Part shown: positions 48,762 to 60,633 of the stretch, piece by piece | How the letters are laid out: the number at the start of each line of letters is the position of its first letter | Position numbering within the stretch: the stretch's first letter is position 1 | From: Gymnorhina tibicen | Lineage: Eukaryota > Chordata > Aves > Passeriformes > Artamidae | DNA length: 64,000 nt | Reading direction: 5' to 3' | NCBI GenBank assembly: GCA_013399875.1 | Contig: VXAZ01001058.1 | Location: 2,010,772 to 2,074,771, forward strand | Notes under the pieces: model-generated | The model's database searches: none | What the model saw: only the letters and a program-made list of their open reading frames with translations | What the model was told of the DNA's origin: nothing | Made by a program: the position numbers and the translations under genes

Positions 48762-48875
48762 CAACAGTTGGAGGAAGAAGCAGCCAAACCACCAGAGCCT
48801 GAAAAACCCATCTCTCCCCCTCCTATCGAGTCCAAACATCGCAGCTTGGTGCAGATCATCTACGACGAGAACAGG
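48762..48875 (+). CDS. NCOR2: NCOR2 coding exon 5 (residues 199-236)
   Basis: The exon (114 nt, phase 0) encodes [20 protein letters not shown] followed by [18 protein letters not shown]. The first nine residues finish the GPS2/TBL1-binding coiled coil begun in exon 4. The Pro-rich PEPEKPxSPPP segment then leads into the highly conserved [13 protein letters not shown] block shared with NCOR1. The acceptor AG is at 48760-48761. A second AG six bases later (after CAACAG) could in principle be used and would drop two Gln in frame. The donor is AGG|GTGAGT (GT at 48876-48877). Confidence 0.97.
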
Positions 48876-51800
48876 GTGAGTCTGGAAATGATGGAAGTAC
48901 CAACGTGCGATCGTGTGCCGTGCCACCCTGGCCGGGGATGGGGAGCTTGGTAAGGACCAGACGGGGGATTTTCCTGGGTGTTACCTCCGGGGTGGAGGCC
49001 GTGGGAGTGGGACAGATGGAGCCCTGTCAGGATGGTGACTGCAGAGGGCTGAGCCGTGAGCACCTTGCGCTGCCTTGCGGACGAGCACTAATGTCTTCTG
49101 AAGAACCCACCTGGGGGGGTCTCCTGTGATCAGCCTTAGAGGTGAAGTGTTCAAGAGATGCTTCAGACTCCTCTCTGTTAAACAGTTTGCTTCATCCTCT
49201 CCCCCGGGAGTGAACCTGGTTGAAAGCTGCCTCAAAGGGTGGGCTTTGGCACGGCGGGTGGGCTGCGTGGATGGAGGGCGACGTCCTTGGTGCTCTGATA
49301 CTGGCAGGTCAGCTACGAGCTCTCGTGGCTGCCCCTCAGCCCCCCAGGCTGGAACAGAAAGGATGTGGATGCAGCCACGGCTGGATTTGTGGACATTTGA
49401 TGCTGTAAATAGCATTAACAAAGGTCAGGCTGGCATCCCTGGCTCTGGATCTCTGCCTTGACCGCTCATTTATCAGTCGTTGCCTGTAATAGCAGCCCGA
49501 GGAGAGATGAATTTTGCTGTGTGCGTCGGAGCGATGCTCAGAAATTGGGCCCTTTGGTAGATAATCAAGCATATTCATTTTCATTTAGGTGTTGGATAAA
49601 AAGGATGATTTTGCATAAAAGGAAAACTACCAGTCGCTAATTATTTTGAATTGCGAGGCCTGCGATTTCACTGGGAGCTGCAGAAATCCAGGTGCCTGAC
49701 TCCTAAAAAGAAAAAAAATCGCCTACCCTGCGCTCCCAGGCAGTGCAATTTTCCTGGTTTTCCTTTTTCCATCTGCTTCTCTCCCCGAGCAGTAGGAAAC
49801 CCAGCGCTGGCACGGTCTGTTGTGTGAGTGGGTGAAGGCTGAGGTCGATGTGTTTGAAGCATTGGCAAGCGCCAGCTGGTGATGGCTTTACAGCACTGGG
49901 CTTTGGGGGCAGGTGCCGAGTGTTCCTCAAAGCCATTCTCACCACCAAGCGCCCTCTCCGGGGGTCTTGGGCTAGATGGCTTGTGCCTCCTGTGCAAGCA
50001 GGGAGGCTCAAAAAAACGAGCTCTCAAACATTTTTATTTCTGTTCCCTTGAGCCCCGTCCTCCTTGGACACTCTTGTGTAGCCGAACCACATTACAAGGG
50101 GAAGAAATGGGTGATGGTGGTGAGGCGGGAGGGAAAGGTGATCTTCAGCCATCACATCCCCAGCAGCCTGCATCGTAGCAGTCCCCATTAGCTGGAGTTT
50201 GCTCAGGGCTGGGTGTCCTGCCAACCCCCCCCGTCCTGCTTTGTCACTTCTTGTCTCTGCCCATGCCAGCAGAAGGGTCACACGTTCCCTCCCACCACCT
50301 TCTGCGGAGCAGACAGGATCTGCTCTCCAAGCCTCACCACCACTCAGGTCCCTTGGCATTGCTGCCTTGTCCCGTGGGCGATGGCAGAGATTGTGGAGGG
50401 CAAGCACGGAGTTCTGCATTTCTCCTGGAAAGTCCACGGCCATAACAACTGGGACGCTGTCACACACAGTGCTCAGAGCTGGTGGCATCCCTTTGTCAGC
50501 ATTAGGCTGATCTCAGCCAGCTTGGTGCCAGGAGTTTCACCATTAGCCTTTGTGCACTCCTTCCAGGTGGGTGCTCAGCAAGCAAAGGTCACATTGGACA
50601 TCAAATGTTTGTATAATTTCAAATCTGGCTTCATGTTTGTGTCTGAATTATCCCTGGGCAAACGATGATTCTTCCCTGTTCTTGTAAAGTCCCCTTGCAT
50701 GTCGCATGTAAGGAGCCCGCCTGTGGCTGGAGAGTCCAACCAACAACCTTCCCTTTGCTTGACAGAAACCAGAGCAGGCTGCAGGGAGGTTCCTCCTTCG
50801 GAGCAGACAGGGTCTGTCTATGGGCAACAGAGCTGACAGAGTTGTGATGGCTGAGGCTGGGGGATGGAAGGACCCTTTCCAGGACCACAGCAGGGAGAGG
50901 CTGAGCTGGGGCTGCAAGGGGAAGGGAGTGCTGAGTGTTGTCTTTGTCGAGGCTCCAGTAACAAGGGTGGGAATCAGGATGTAATTGCCCTTCTAAAGAA
51001 CGTTCACGGGCTCAGCTTTCAGAGTCTCGCGTATTGAACGTGTTTGGGATGCATTTTAGTGGTGTCTGCTCTTCCTTTGGAGCCAGAAGGAGGAAAGCTG
51101 GAAGAGGAAGGGTATTGGGATTAGAGTCAGTTCAGATTGTGGTGGAAAAGAGTGGCTGGTGGTCAGCTATAGGGTGGGTTTGATGGCACCAGATCCTCCA
51201 GGTATATCCAGCTGTCTGTGAATGTGGGAGAGCCCCAGACACTCCTGTTCTGACCTGCAGCTTTCCACTTAATTGCAAGGTGAGCTGGTAGGAGCAAAGG
51301 GCGGCAAGCCAGATAGAAATGTATTGATCTAGAGTGGGGACGGTCACTGAGCCAAATTTTAAGTCTTTCTGCCTCTTCTGTGCCGTGGAAAAGCAGTGAA
51401 GTTGATGCCTCGAGGTCTACTTGTGGGAAAGGCGTCGGTAATGGCTGAGCCAGGGCTCCAGCCCATGCACAAAGGGAAGGAAAGCCGGATTTACTCGCAT
51501 CACTTGGCTTGTGGCTTGCTTGAGGGAGGCAGCGCACGGTAAGAAATGCAAATAAAAAGAGGATATTCAGGCCTCAGGAGGAGGCGAGAAAGGAAAGCAC
51601 CCCAGAAGCGCTGGCAAAGCCTGAAATGAGCTCTGAAGGGCAATGTTGTGGAAGGGGCAGAAAGCCAGCACTTGTGCCAATCCCAGAGCAGGTGGGAGGC
51701 GGCGGCTTCGTGGAGGGGCTCCTGCCTGGCTCTGGCTTAGCTCTCTGTGAAGCGCGGGTCTGTGCTCCGCCGAGCACGCGGGCACTGCCGTGCCCGTTCC

Positions 51801-53479
51801 CACCGCTCCTGCCAGGCTGCGCCGGAGCCGCACACTGCCCGCACTTATACCCCGAACAAAGGAGGCACCAAAAACGCTCCATGGGAGAGGAGAGGTTACG
51901 TGAGGACAGAGCAGCTAGAAACGCCGGAAAATCGAGTTAGCCAGCCATTCTGTGACCTACTTTCCTTTTGGCGATGGCTGTGGCTTTGCAGGCGTGAATG
52001 GTTTCTAATTTTAGCTTATGGTTCATCAGGGAAGTCTATATATTTTTCTCACCGCCGCGCTGTGTATGGATGAGGGGTTGGGATGAGGGCGGCGCTGGGC
52101 TGTATCCGATTTTCTCCGAATTCAGGTTTGCTGGTGCTGAATGCCCATCACGCTGCTGTTCCCTCTCGTGACCTACTTAACGTGTACGATTTGAAAAGTT
52201 CCTCGGTGTCAGAGAGGATAATTATGGAAAATGTGACCTGTAATCCCCTCTTGCTACACTCTGCTGGACATGTAATTGATTTCCAGAAAAAAAAAAGGTG
52301 ACTGTACAGATTCTACTGGGGAAGAGTGGAGAGAAGCTGCTTTTGACTGCAGTCAAATCCTGGACTATGAGGCCGTGGTTGCATTTGGGAAGCTTTTAGG
52401 GGACTTGGATTGTAGAGGAACAGTTGATATTCAAGAGCCAGGTGCCTTCTCCCCTGCTATGTGCTGACCAGAGCCATTTTATCTTGTCTCCAAAGATGAG
52501 CTGTGAAGTTGCACCCAAAAATGTACTTTTTGGGAAAGCTTTGCAGTACAACACAGAAAAACACACATTTGTGTATCCAAGCCAGAATTTCCACTGTGAG
52601 TGCCAAGTGTACCATTTCTGGAAGGATTTATGAGAATGGGAGTTAATGTTTTTGGTACTGTCTGTGGACTAACCTGAGAACAGACAGTGGGCAGCATTGT
52701 CAAAAGCATTTGAGTCCTATTTTCAAAAGTGTGCTCAGTCCTTGAAGAAACAAAATGATGTTTGAAAACAGTTGTGGGGGCTAAAATTGCCAAGAGTGTT
52801 TGAAAAGTGCTGTGGGAACCTCGGGGGACAGTTGTGGCTGCAGGGTGCTCAGGGGCTCCTCTTCAGGAGCCGGGTGCTGGCAGGGTGGCACAGAGCTACC
52901 TGGAGAAATCAGGTTGGGATGATGGATGCCTCAGTTGATCCAGAGGCTGGCAGTGATGGAGGCGTTTGGGATTTCCTAAATTAAACCCTGTGAGCGGTTT
53001 TAGTGTCTCCCCTGCGGAGGAAAGCTGATCTCTGCTGGGTCTGGCACCTCAGAGGTGGCGGCTGTGTGACACAGCCTCCTTGAGGGCTTTAATTTGCACC
53101 TCTGGGATGTGTTATTGTATTGACAGAATTCAGCTTTCTTCCACCTCAAATCCCCATAACCAGGACAGATCATCTGTGTGTATTTTTAGCTGTAGCTTTA
53201 TTCCGCTGGGCCGTTCGTGGGATTCCTTGCATCCGCCTTCCCTTGAAATCGATTGAACATACCTGGGCTTGAAGATGTTTTTGTGCTTGAAACGGAAATC
53301 TCCGAGTCCCTTGCTAAGCACAGGGAGGAGAGCAGCAACGCTCTGTGCCTTTCCTGGGATGCAGGGCTGGCCGAGCTCTCCTTGGCAGTGTGTCCTGGAG
53401 GAAGCTGCCGCCTGGCAGCCCACCGTGGCTCGGCTGGGTGAATTCTCCTCCGAGTCACCCGTGCGTCCCAAAAAACCTG

Positions 53480-53777
53480 CTTACGTGCACGCGGAGGCAC
53501 CCGTGCCATCTCTCTGAGCCTCGTGGCGATGCGGCGCCCGTCTCCCGCTCTCTGCGAGCCGGATGCGGGTGCCTGGAGGTCCCCGCGGCCCTGCCGTGCG
53601 CCGGAGCCAGCAGGACTCCTGCTCCGAGAGCAGCGGGCAGAGAGCAGCTCCCGTGCTCGCCTCCCTGCAAACCACCGCGCGTCAGCTTCCTCCGAAACAT
53701 TGCGCTCATTTATGGCAGAGGGAGAGGTCACATCAGGACGTGCCGTGACTTCGCCCTCCGCCGTGAGGGAGGGGACG
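53480..53777. promoter_or_regulatory. intronic CpG-rich stretch beside the minisatellite
   Basis: CpG density is raised (about 30 CpGs over 300 bp) right up to the first minisatellite unit, and each complete 56-bp unit adds about five more CpGs. A partial unit-like sequence CGTGCCGTGAC at about 53740 suggests that the array once extended or seeded here. Regulatory function is only a possibility. Confidence 0.3.
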
Positions 53778-54441
53778 CCTCGTGCCGTGACACCCACCGC
53801 AGCGTGGCCATGGCCGGGACCATGGCACCCCCACCTCGTGCCGTGACACCCACCGCAGCGTGGCCATGGCCGGGACCATGGCACCCCCACCTCGTGCCGT
53901 GACACCCACCGCAGCGTGGCCATGGCCGGGACCATGGCACCCCCACCTCNNNNNNNNNNNNNNNNNNNNNNNNNNNNNNNNNNNNNNNNNNNNNNNNNNN
54001 NNNNNNNNNNNNNNNNNNNNNNNNNNNNNNNNNNNNNNNNNNNNNNNNNNNNNNNNNNNNNNNNNNNNNNNNNNNNNNNNNNNNNNNNNNNNNNNNNNNN
54101 NNNNNNNNNNNNNNNNNNNNNNNNNNNNNNNNNNNNNNNNNNNNNNNNNNNNNNNNNNNNNNNNNNNNNNNNNNNNNNNNNNNNNNNNNNNNNNNNNNNN
54201 NNNNNNNNNNNNNNNNNNNNNNNNNNNNNNNNNNNNNNNNNNNNNNNNNNNNNNNNNNNNNNNNNNNNNNNNNNNNNNNNNNNNNNNNNNNNNNNNNNNN
54301 NNNNNNNNNNNNNNNNNNNNNNNNNNNNNNNNNNNNNNNNNNNNNNNNNNNNNNNNNNNNNNNCGGCCGGGACCGTGGCACCCCCACCTCGTGCCGTGAC
54401 ACCCACCGCAGCGTGGCCACGGTCAGGACCGGTCCCCCCGC
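53778..54441 (+). repeat. 56-bp GC-rich minisatellite, interrupted by gap
   Basis: Three identical complete units of 56 bp lie at 53778-53833, 53834-53889 and 53890-53945, each starting CCTCGTGCCGTGACACCCAC and ending ACCATGGCACCCCCA. A fourth unit starts at 53946 and runs into undetermined bases. To the right of the gap are the end of one unit (54364-54386) and a diverging last unit (from 54387). Each unit carries two CCATGG palindromes around CCGGGA, so a single strand can form a hairpin. Right-hand copies differ at CpG/TpG positions (CCGTGG and CCACGG instead of CCATGG). Because 56 is not a multiple of three, no single reading frame repeats per unit. Confidence 0.95.
53950..54363. other. 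assembly gap (414 N)
   Basis: A run of 414 undetermined bases inside the 56-bp minisatellite. If filled with the repeat it would hold about seven more units. The true length is unknown. Confidence 0.98.
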
Positions 54442-54550
54442 GTTGCCCCTGTGGGTGCCAGCAGCCACGCAAGCCCATCCCTGTGAGCCCATCCCCACTC
54501 CGCTGTCAGCCCTCCGAAAAACTGGGTTTGATGCAGTGCAGGCAGTGGGA

Positions 54551-54567
54551 GCAGCAGCAGCAGCAGC
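54551..54567 (+). repeat. short (GCA)n repeat
   Basis: About five to six GCA/CAG units in the run GCAGCAGCAGCAGCAGC. The run is intronic and short. Confidence 0.9.
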
Positions 54568-57500
54568 GTCTGTCTTGCTCTTGAGGTTGAGCTGGTGGAA
54601 ATCAATAAGATTAAATTTTAATTCGTTTTCTGTCTTGATGCTTGTTCCTTCAAAAGGGCACAGCTATCTGTCTATAAATTCAGCATTATGCTGTAAAATT
54701 GGAATTCAAAGGATTGTTTGGAACTTTTTCCACCCCCTGCTGCTGTTGTGTCTGTGCAGAGCGTGTTCCCAGCTATCCGTTTACCCTCAAATACCTTCAT
54801 AAAGCATTAATGCCCCATCCATAAATAAGAGAATAAATAAATGAAGGCTTTTAGCATTGCAAAGTATAATCTTGCCGTTAACTACTCACAGACACTGAGT
54901 GTGACTCAGATCCTACAGGGATTTGATGTCTGTAGAACTCTGATTTTCTATGAACTCCTGATTTACATGAGAAAGGGAAGAATCGGGCCTGCCTCGTCAG
55001 CACAGAGCTGGTGCAGTAAATAAGACCTTATCAGTGAAAGTGCTTTTGAGCATTTAATCTACGGGGCTTTTTTCAAATTCTGGTTTACGTGGTAGTTGGG
55101 ATGGGGGCGTTTTGTATTTGGCTGATGAAAGGGCCTTGTTTGTTTTGCTTTTGTTCCTAATAACTTTTATTCAGCCTCATCTGGGCTTGGTGATGCAAAA
55201 TGGGCTTTTGGATAGTCCGGAGGAAAACTGGAAAGGCCAGAATTCAGATGCCATTGACATTTCTGCATGATAGCAAGATTTCCGAAAAGATTAAATTTGA
55301 ACAATTACCCTGGAGTCATTGAGAATCTTTTAATTTTTTATTGGATTTTAAGGAAACTTTCATTTGTTTTAGCTTTTTAATGGTCCTGGTGTCTGTTTCA
55401 GGATCTGGAGTTCCCAATAGATGTATTGACTTAGAAGATTTGTCTGTGATTAACCCAGACCAGATAAGGCCACGTCCTGCATTTTCAGGGCTTGGAAGTA
55501 GTGATGAGAATTGCGGAGATCCCGAATCTGCTGGAGGGAGGAAGGCAGACCCTGCAACACAGCCCTGGCTCCTTGGGTTGGGTGACTGGAGCTTTCCTGT
55601 AACCGCTGCAGTGCTAAAACGTGGATTTCTGGAAGTTTTCTGTGCAGTGCCAACACTTCCAGCAGTTTGGCAGTGGTGGAACACTCAGCCGTGGTTTGCA
55701 GTGGCAAAGCCTTGCTGGCACATCGCTTTAACCTTCGTGTGCCCGTGAAGGGCACTGTCGCCTTGCAGACAGAGTGGGGTGAGAGTATGAGTGGGAACCC
55801 AGCTGTGTCTGGGGGTTCCCCCACTGGCCATGGGTGGGGTATGAGCGAACCAAGGGCTGAAACTGTCTGAGAGTGATGAGCCAAAGGCAGAGAGTAGCAA
55901 ATAACTGAAATTAGTCGTCTTGTCACACTCTGTGCGGGGTAGGTGGGGACTGGTGTGAACTGGTGTGAACACGCGGCTCCAGCGTCACCAGCTTCCTCTG
56001 TTTTCTTACTAATTGTGATGAATCATTTGTAACCCCCGCTGCGTCATCTGCTGGCCCCAGCCTTGGGGACGGGCTCAGTCGCTGCTGGTGTGGTGGGGAG
56101 ATGGCTCCCGCTGCACGCAGGGAGGTGGGGAGCGTGCAGGGCAGCTGCATCCCATGGGCACCCCTGGAGAGCATCAGCCCCTGGGCCGGGTGAGAGGGGC
56201 CAGGCTCACGCCACTGAGGCTGACCAGCGTTCCCTGGTGCTCAGGGCATTTGGGTTCAGGGAGAGCCCAGGGGAGGGCACTCATTCGTGGTCTGCTGAGA
56301 GCACTGTGGTGGCCATCCCTGCAGGAGCTGGAGACGGAGGAGTGTTGCTTTCCCTTCCACAACGCTGGGGCTCATCCCACCTGATTTGTGGTGGAGGGCA
56401 GCAAATTGCTGGGGTGGTTTGGCTCTCAGAGAGAGCATGCTGAGGTTTAAAGGAGAGAAAAAAAACAGTACTTGTGGTTGTAGGAGTGAAAATCTTTCCC
56501 TATGGAACGGGCACTGCCAGGTCGCGGTTTGGTCCCAGCACATTTTGGCTGTACTGTCTGCTTTCTGCTGCATGCAGAGAGGTGTCTCGCCTGAGGCTTT
56601 CCGTGATTTCTGCTGACTTCAGCCACACTTCTCCCGAACTGTGTTTTAAACAAAATCCCACTCCAGCCTGCCTCTTCGCCATGCTGCTCCCGCAGCCCCG
56701 CCTGTCCCGGGGATGTTGTGGTGCCAGGACGGGAACTTTTTCCAGCGCCGCCCTGTGCGCAGTCTCCTGCCTCTGGAAGGGCTTTGCATATCTCTGTGCA
56801 GGACATGCCTGGTCCCGAATAGAAACCCTCCCCTTCCCCAGCACTGCTGCCTACGGGGTGCTATAAATAACCCCGGGAGCACGGTTCAGCTGCAGCAGCT
56901 TTGTGCTGCATGGAACCATGGCTGGAGTCGGTCCAAGAAAGTGCCGCCTCCTAATTTCAGATCCGCTTTCTCGAAATAACTCCTGTGTTTCCTTCTCTTC
57001 CATTTTTAAACTTCGCTTTAAGAAGAGCCCACGCAAAATCCCAGACTCTCCCTCCTCTGGTTTCGGTTGCTCCGCTGCCTCGTGGGGTTGGCTCGTCATC
57101 CCCACGGGAGCTCACATGGCCGGAAAGTTGCTCTCCTGCCTGCTTTCCCCTCCCAAGCCTATTTTAAGTTTCTTCTTCAAAGGAAAAGCAAGGGGCTGGA
57201 GTTTGCTTTGGAAGCCAAATGCTCTTTAGGCGAGAATGAAGATTTTTGTAGTCTGCAGGGAGGTTTTTGCTGTTGGCGAAGATCTCTTTAGCTCCAGGCC
57301 CGTTGGAGGAGCACGAGCCGGGGTAGGAGCACAATCTGCCTGCCTGTGTCCCTGCCCGGGGGGAGAGAGGTTCTGTAGGGGTAAATGCTGCTGCCTGCCA
57401 CATCCGTGGGTTCCCTTCTGAATCCGTGGGCCCCGCAGTGACCGTGGTTTTGATTCAGACGTCCTTTTTGAGGCACCTTGATCCCTCCAGAAATGCACTT

Positions 57501-60500
57501 GGAGGTCCTTCCATGAGCACCACTGTTCCACTGCTGGAGCAATATTTCAGGATTCTGTACCACATCGAGAAAAGAGGTCTTTGCCTGCTTGCTGTGGAGC
57601 TGCAAAGGGACTGTACAACTGGTGGGGATCTTCACGTATCTCATTAGAGGTAAAGGCTGGGGTTTGCTTCTTGATACATTTCTTTCTGTTAAATAACAGG
57701 AATCCAGGCTCAGGTGGGGTCATTCAGCAGATGTAGGATGAACCCTGTGGTTTTCTTCTGCAGGGTCCATCACTAAACATACTCCTAACAAAATTGATAT
57801 TGGAACCAAGTCCTAGGTGGCCGTGCCTTTGGAAGGGAAAGGATTTACCAGGACTGCTGATGGTCTTCGGCAAAGGTCCATTTTGCTGAGGGAGGGCCTG
57901 GGGGGGCTGCCTTTGCACCTGAACAGTTTGAGGTTTGCATAAATTCTCCGGTCAGGCTTCTGGCTTGCTGGGTCCCTAGGCAGGAACACACCTCCGTGTC
58001 TGTCCTTACTGATGAGCCCCAGTGAGGTGGGAACCTTCTGCCAGGTGTTTTAAGTTCTTCCCAGCTCTCACCTCGGTCTGCCAGGCCTCTCAGACAGCTC
58101 GTTATGGCTTTGCTATGATCTGATAAAGGCAGCAAGGAGCATCAGCAATTACAGTGGGTGTCAAGTGTTAATTGGGCAGCTTTCAAGACAGAGGCATTTC
58201 TTTGTGTACGTACAAAGATGTGACGTGCTCGGAATAGCTTCTCCTCCTGATCTTTCGTTCTGGAGACGTGTATATTGCAGTTGGTTAATGCAAGACAAAT
58301 TATGTCATTCTTCTTGATTCGCCACATGTTCTGCCTATGGTGGTTTGCCTCTGGCTTGTCTCATTAAGTTGTCTAAACATGGCAACTGCAGCAAGCTGAA
58401 CAAACTCAGCTTTTTCTCGAAGTTAATCCCATTGTACACACGGGCCTGCAGCGTCACTGGTCCCTTGCTGCACCATCCCTGCTGCCAGGGCACCTTCCAC
58501 CAGCGCTGGTGCCCAGGAGGAACAGGCCCATGGTGGGACAGTCTGACTTGAGTGAGGCTGCAGTCTTCTACCCGTAATTATGCAGACTGCAATTAATTGG
58601 TTTACTACTTTTTGTCCCAAGTATGCATCAAAAAAATTTAGGTAAGCTGGTGCTTCCTGCTCACCAGCAACCAATGGCAGGCAGGAGGGCATTGGCCAAA
58701 TCATCCTCTTGGCCACTGATGTAGAGTGTTTTTAGCGGCTTTAATTATCCCTCCTCCCCTGAAAGTCTTACCCCTGGTCTTAATTCTGTAAGACTTCTTA
58801 ATGCCACTGTGCTGTTGTTCTCCAAGGTCAGCAGATTTTATAGCTTGTGAAGACCAAAGTATTGAGCTTTGGCTCAGAGTTCTCCATTGTGTGATGAATT
58901 TTTCCAAGGGGCAGGTCGCTGGGCAGACTTGGCTCATTCCCATTAACGGAGCCAGGTGGGGCATCCGTGAAGCCCAGGGTCTGTTGTGTGTGGATAACCA
59001 GGCAGGGATGCACTAACAGCAGGGCTGCTGCCTGCCCGGTGTGGGGATGGTGCCAGGGCAGGCTCCCTGCGTGGGTGCATTGGTTACGTCTCTCTCAGCA
59101 TCCTTGAAGTTGCTTTTCAATTGCACAGAAGCTTTGTGTGTCCTCCTGAGCGTACAGTAAATACAGGAACTGGAAACCTCTCCTGGTTGTGCTGTGGTGA
59201 GGCACCTGGGGCAGGCTTTGCAGCTGGGATGGGGCTGGTTTTGGCCAGGGCCATTTGTCAGCGCCCGAACCCCGCCGCGGGCAGGGTGACTCACGCAGCT
59301 GCTTGGGGTGACTCTTTCAAAGTCTGGCAAATCAGACTCAGTGTGGGTGCACAAAGCCCCAGCGAGGAGTCTGCACACCTACAGCTGCATCAGTACTTTT
59401 GAGGACCTGCCAGCAGTGGGGGGATAGGTGAAACTTTCAGAAACCCTCCAGGGGGGTGGATGCGGGGGCAAGCAGAGTGGCCGTGTGCCAGCCTTTGGCG
59501 AGACGTCCCCGTGCTGAGTCCTTGGGGAACTCATCCTACCCTGAGCCAGTGTGAGAGGTGCCTGATGCTGGAGAGCTACGTGAGCCAGACCCCTGCAGCT
59601 GAAATCCCTTCCCTGCCCTGGGGGAACCTTGCCCAGGATTTGCCAAGCCCCACTGATTCTGCTGGGACCCCAGCCCACCCCTGCTCCCCAGGCCTGGGGC
59701 TCAGCTCCCTGTTTTAGGCAGCTGGGGATTTTCTGTCTCCCTTACCTCAAAATAGCTAAAACTACCTATTTTATCTGGACCTCTGAAAATCCATCTCGTC
59801 ATCCCCATCACTGCCAGGTATTTGGCTTTAGCAGCTCAGCCCATGGTGTCGGCAGCGTGCAGTGATCTGGATTTATCGGACTGTCAGTAACCCCCCTGAA
59901 CAGCCTGGCTTTGCGAGGAAGTGCTGTTTACTGAAAATGTCATCTTTTATTTAGACTCCTGCTACAGCCAACCCATGTCTTTTTTTCAGGCCTGTTTAAT
60001 TAGTAACCACTGCACAGCCCCTGACACGTGTTCCTGGGTGGTTTTTTGCCTTTAATAAGCACTAGGTAGCCTGGCCGGGGGCGGGAGGGGACGAGGAAGG
60101 GCTCCTCTGCGGCAGGGAGGGGAGGGAAGCGAGAGCACGATGAGGAGCCAAGGGCAGCTCAACTCTAATGATCACATGCTCGTGAAGCGATGAATCCTAG
60201 AAAGGGCATCTGTGCGTGCGTGCCGGTTTGCCCGCCCTCCTCCTCGCAGGGCAGCCGCGCAGAGGTAACGGGCACAATCCCCCCGCCTGGCACCCAGAGG
60301 GGTCAGGGATCTGGGTCACTCCCTGGGCAGAGCTCGGGTGCATTAAAGTCACGATAACCCGAGCGCCGGAGCCCTTCGCCCACGGGTTTTTTCCCGCGGG
60401 TGCAGAGGCTGAGCTGAACCTTTCCACCCGTTCTCAGGCAGGGATGGCATTTGTGACGGCTCTGCGGAGGTCTGAGAAGGGGTTTTAGCAGAGGGGAGAG

Positions 60501-60576
60501 CTGGAGCAGAGAGCTGCGACTTGCGACCGATGGCACAAATAACTTTTTTCCTTCCTCTCCCCTTTCCTCCCTGCAG

Positions 60577-60633
60577 AAGAAGGCGGAGGCTGCCCACCGG
60601 ATCCTGGAAGGACTGGGTCCCCAGGTGGAGCTG
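60577..60633 (+). CDS. NCOR2: NCOR2 coding exon 6 (residues 237-255)
   Basis: The exon (57 nt, 19 codons, phase 0) encodes KKAEAAHRILEGLGPQVEL, which directly follows IIYDENR in NCOR2. AAHRILEGLGPQVEL differs from NCOR1 at several positions. The acceptor is CTGCAG (AG at 60575-60576), followed by AAGAAG, so the junction reads CAGAAGAAG, a tandem NAG acceptor. The donor is CTG|GTGAGT (GT at 60634-60635). The next expected coding segment begins PLYNQPSD and was not found before the end of the window. Confidence 0.96.

Larger units (their letters stand above)
48876..60576 (+). other. NCOR2: NCOR2 intron after coding exon 5 (11.7 kb)
   Basis: The intron runs from donor GTGAGT to the acceptor ending in CCTCCCTGCAG. 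It contains a CpG-rich stretch at 53480-53777 leading into a 56-bp minisatellite with an assembly gap (53778-54441), a short CAG repeat at 54551-54567, an AT-rich block at about 54590-54940, and a GC-rich patch near 60060-60260. Other parts, including 49000-53400 and 55000-60000, show nothing assignable. Frames that span the gap are artefacts of undetermined bases. Confidence 0.9.
2743..60633 (+). other. NCOR2: NCOR2 (SMRT) gene, 5' coding part (partial)
   Basis: Six exons on the + strand join with compatible phases (0, 2, 0, 0, 0, 0) into an uninterrupted 255-codon reading frame that I recognise as the N-terminus of NCOR2/SMRT. The protein is a large nuclear scaffold (about 2,500 residues in human) that bridges unliganded nuclear receptors and other repressors to an HDAC3-TBL1/TBLR1-GPS2 complex. 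The part encoded here is the N-terminal repression region RD1. NCOR1 is excluded because its start and the residues between the RRRPSLLSEF block and the coiled coil differ. Upstream noncoding exon(s) and the promoter, and all exons after EGLGPQVEL, lie outside the window. The gene identity is certain on sequence. The exact transcript start cannot be seen. Confidence 0.97.

Noticed and set aside
53198..54478. A 426-codon open frame on the - strand, and similar frames on both strands across the same place
   Set aside because: Almost half of each frame is undetermined bases read as unknown residues, and the rest is minisatellite. They are artefacts of the gap.
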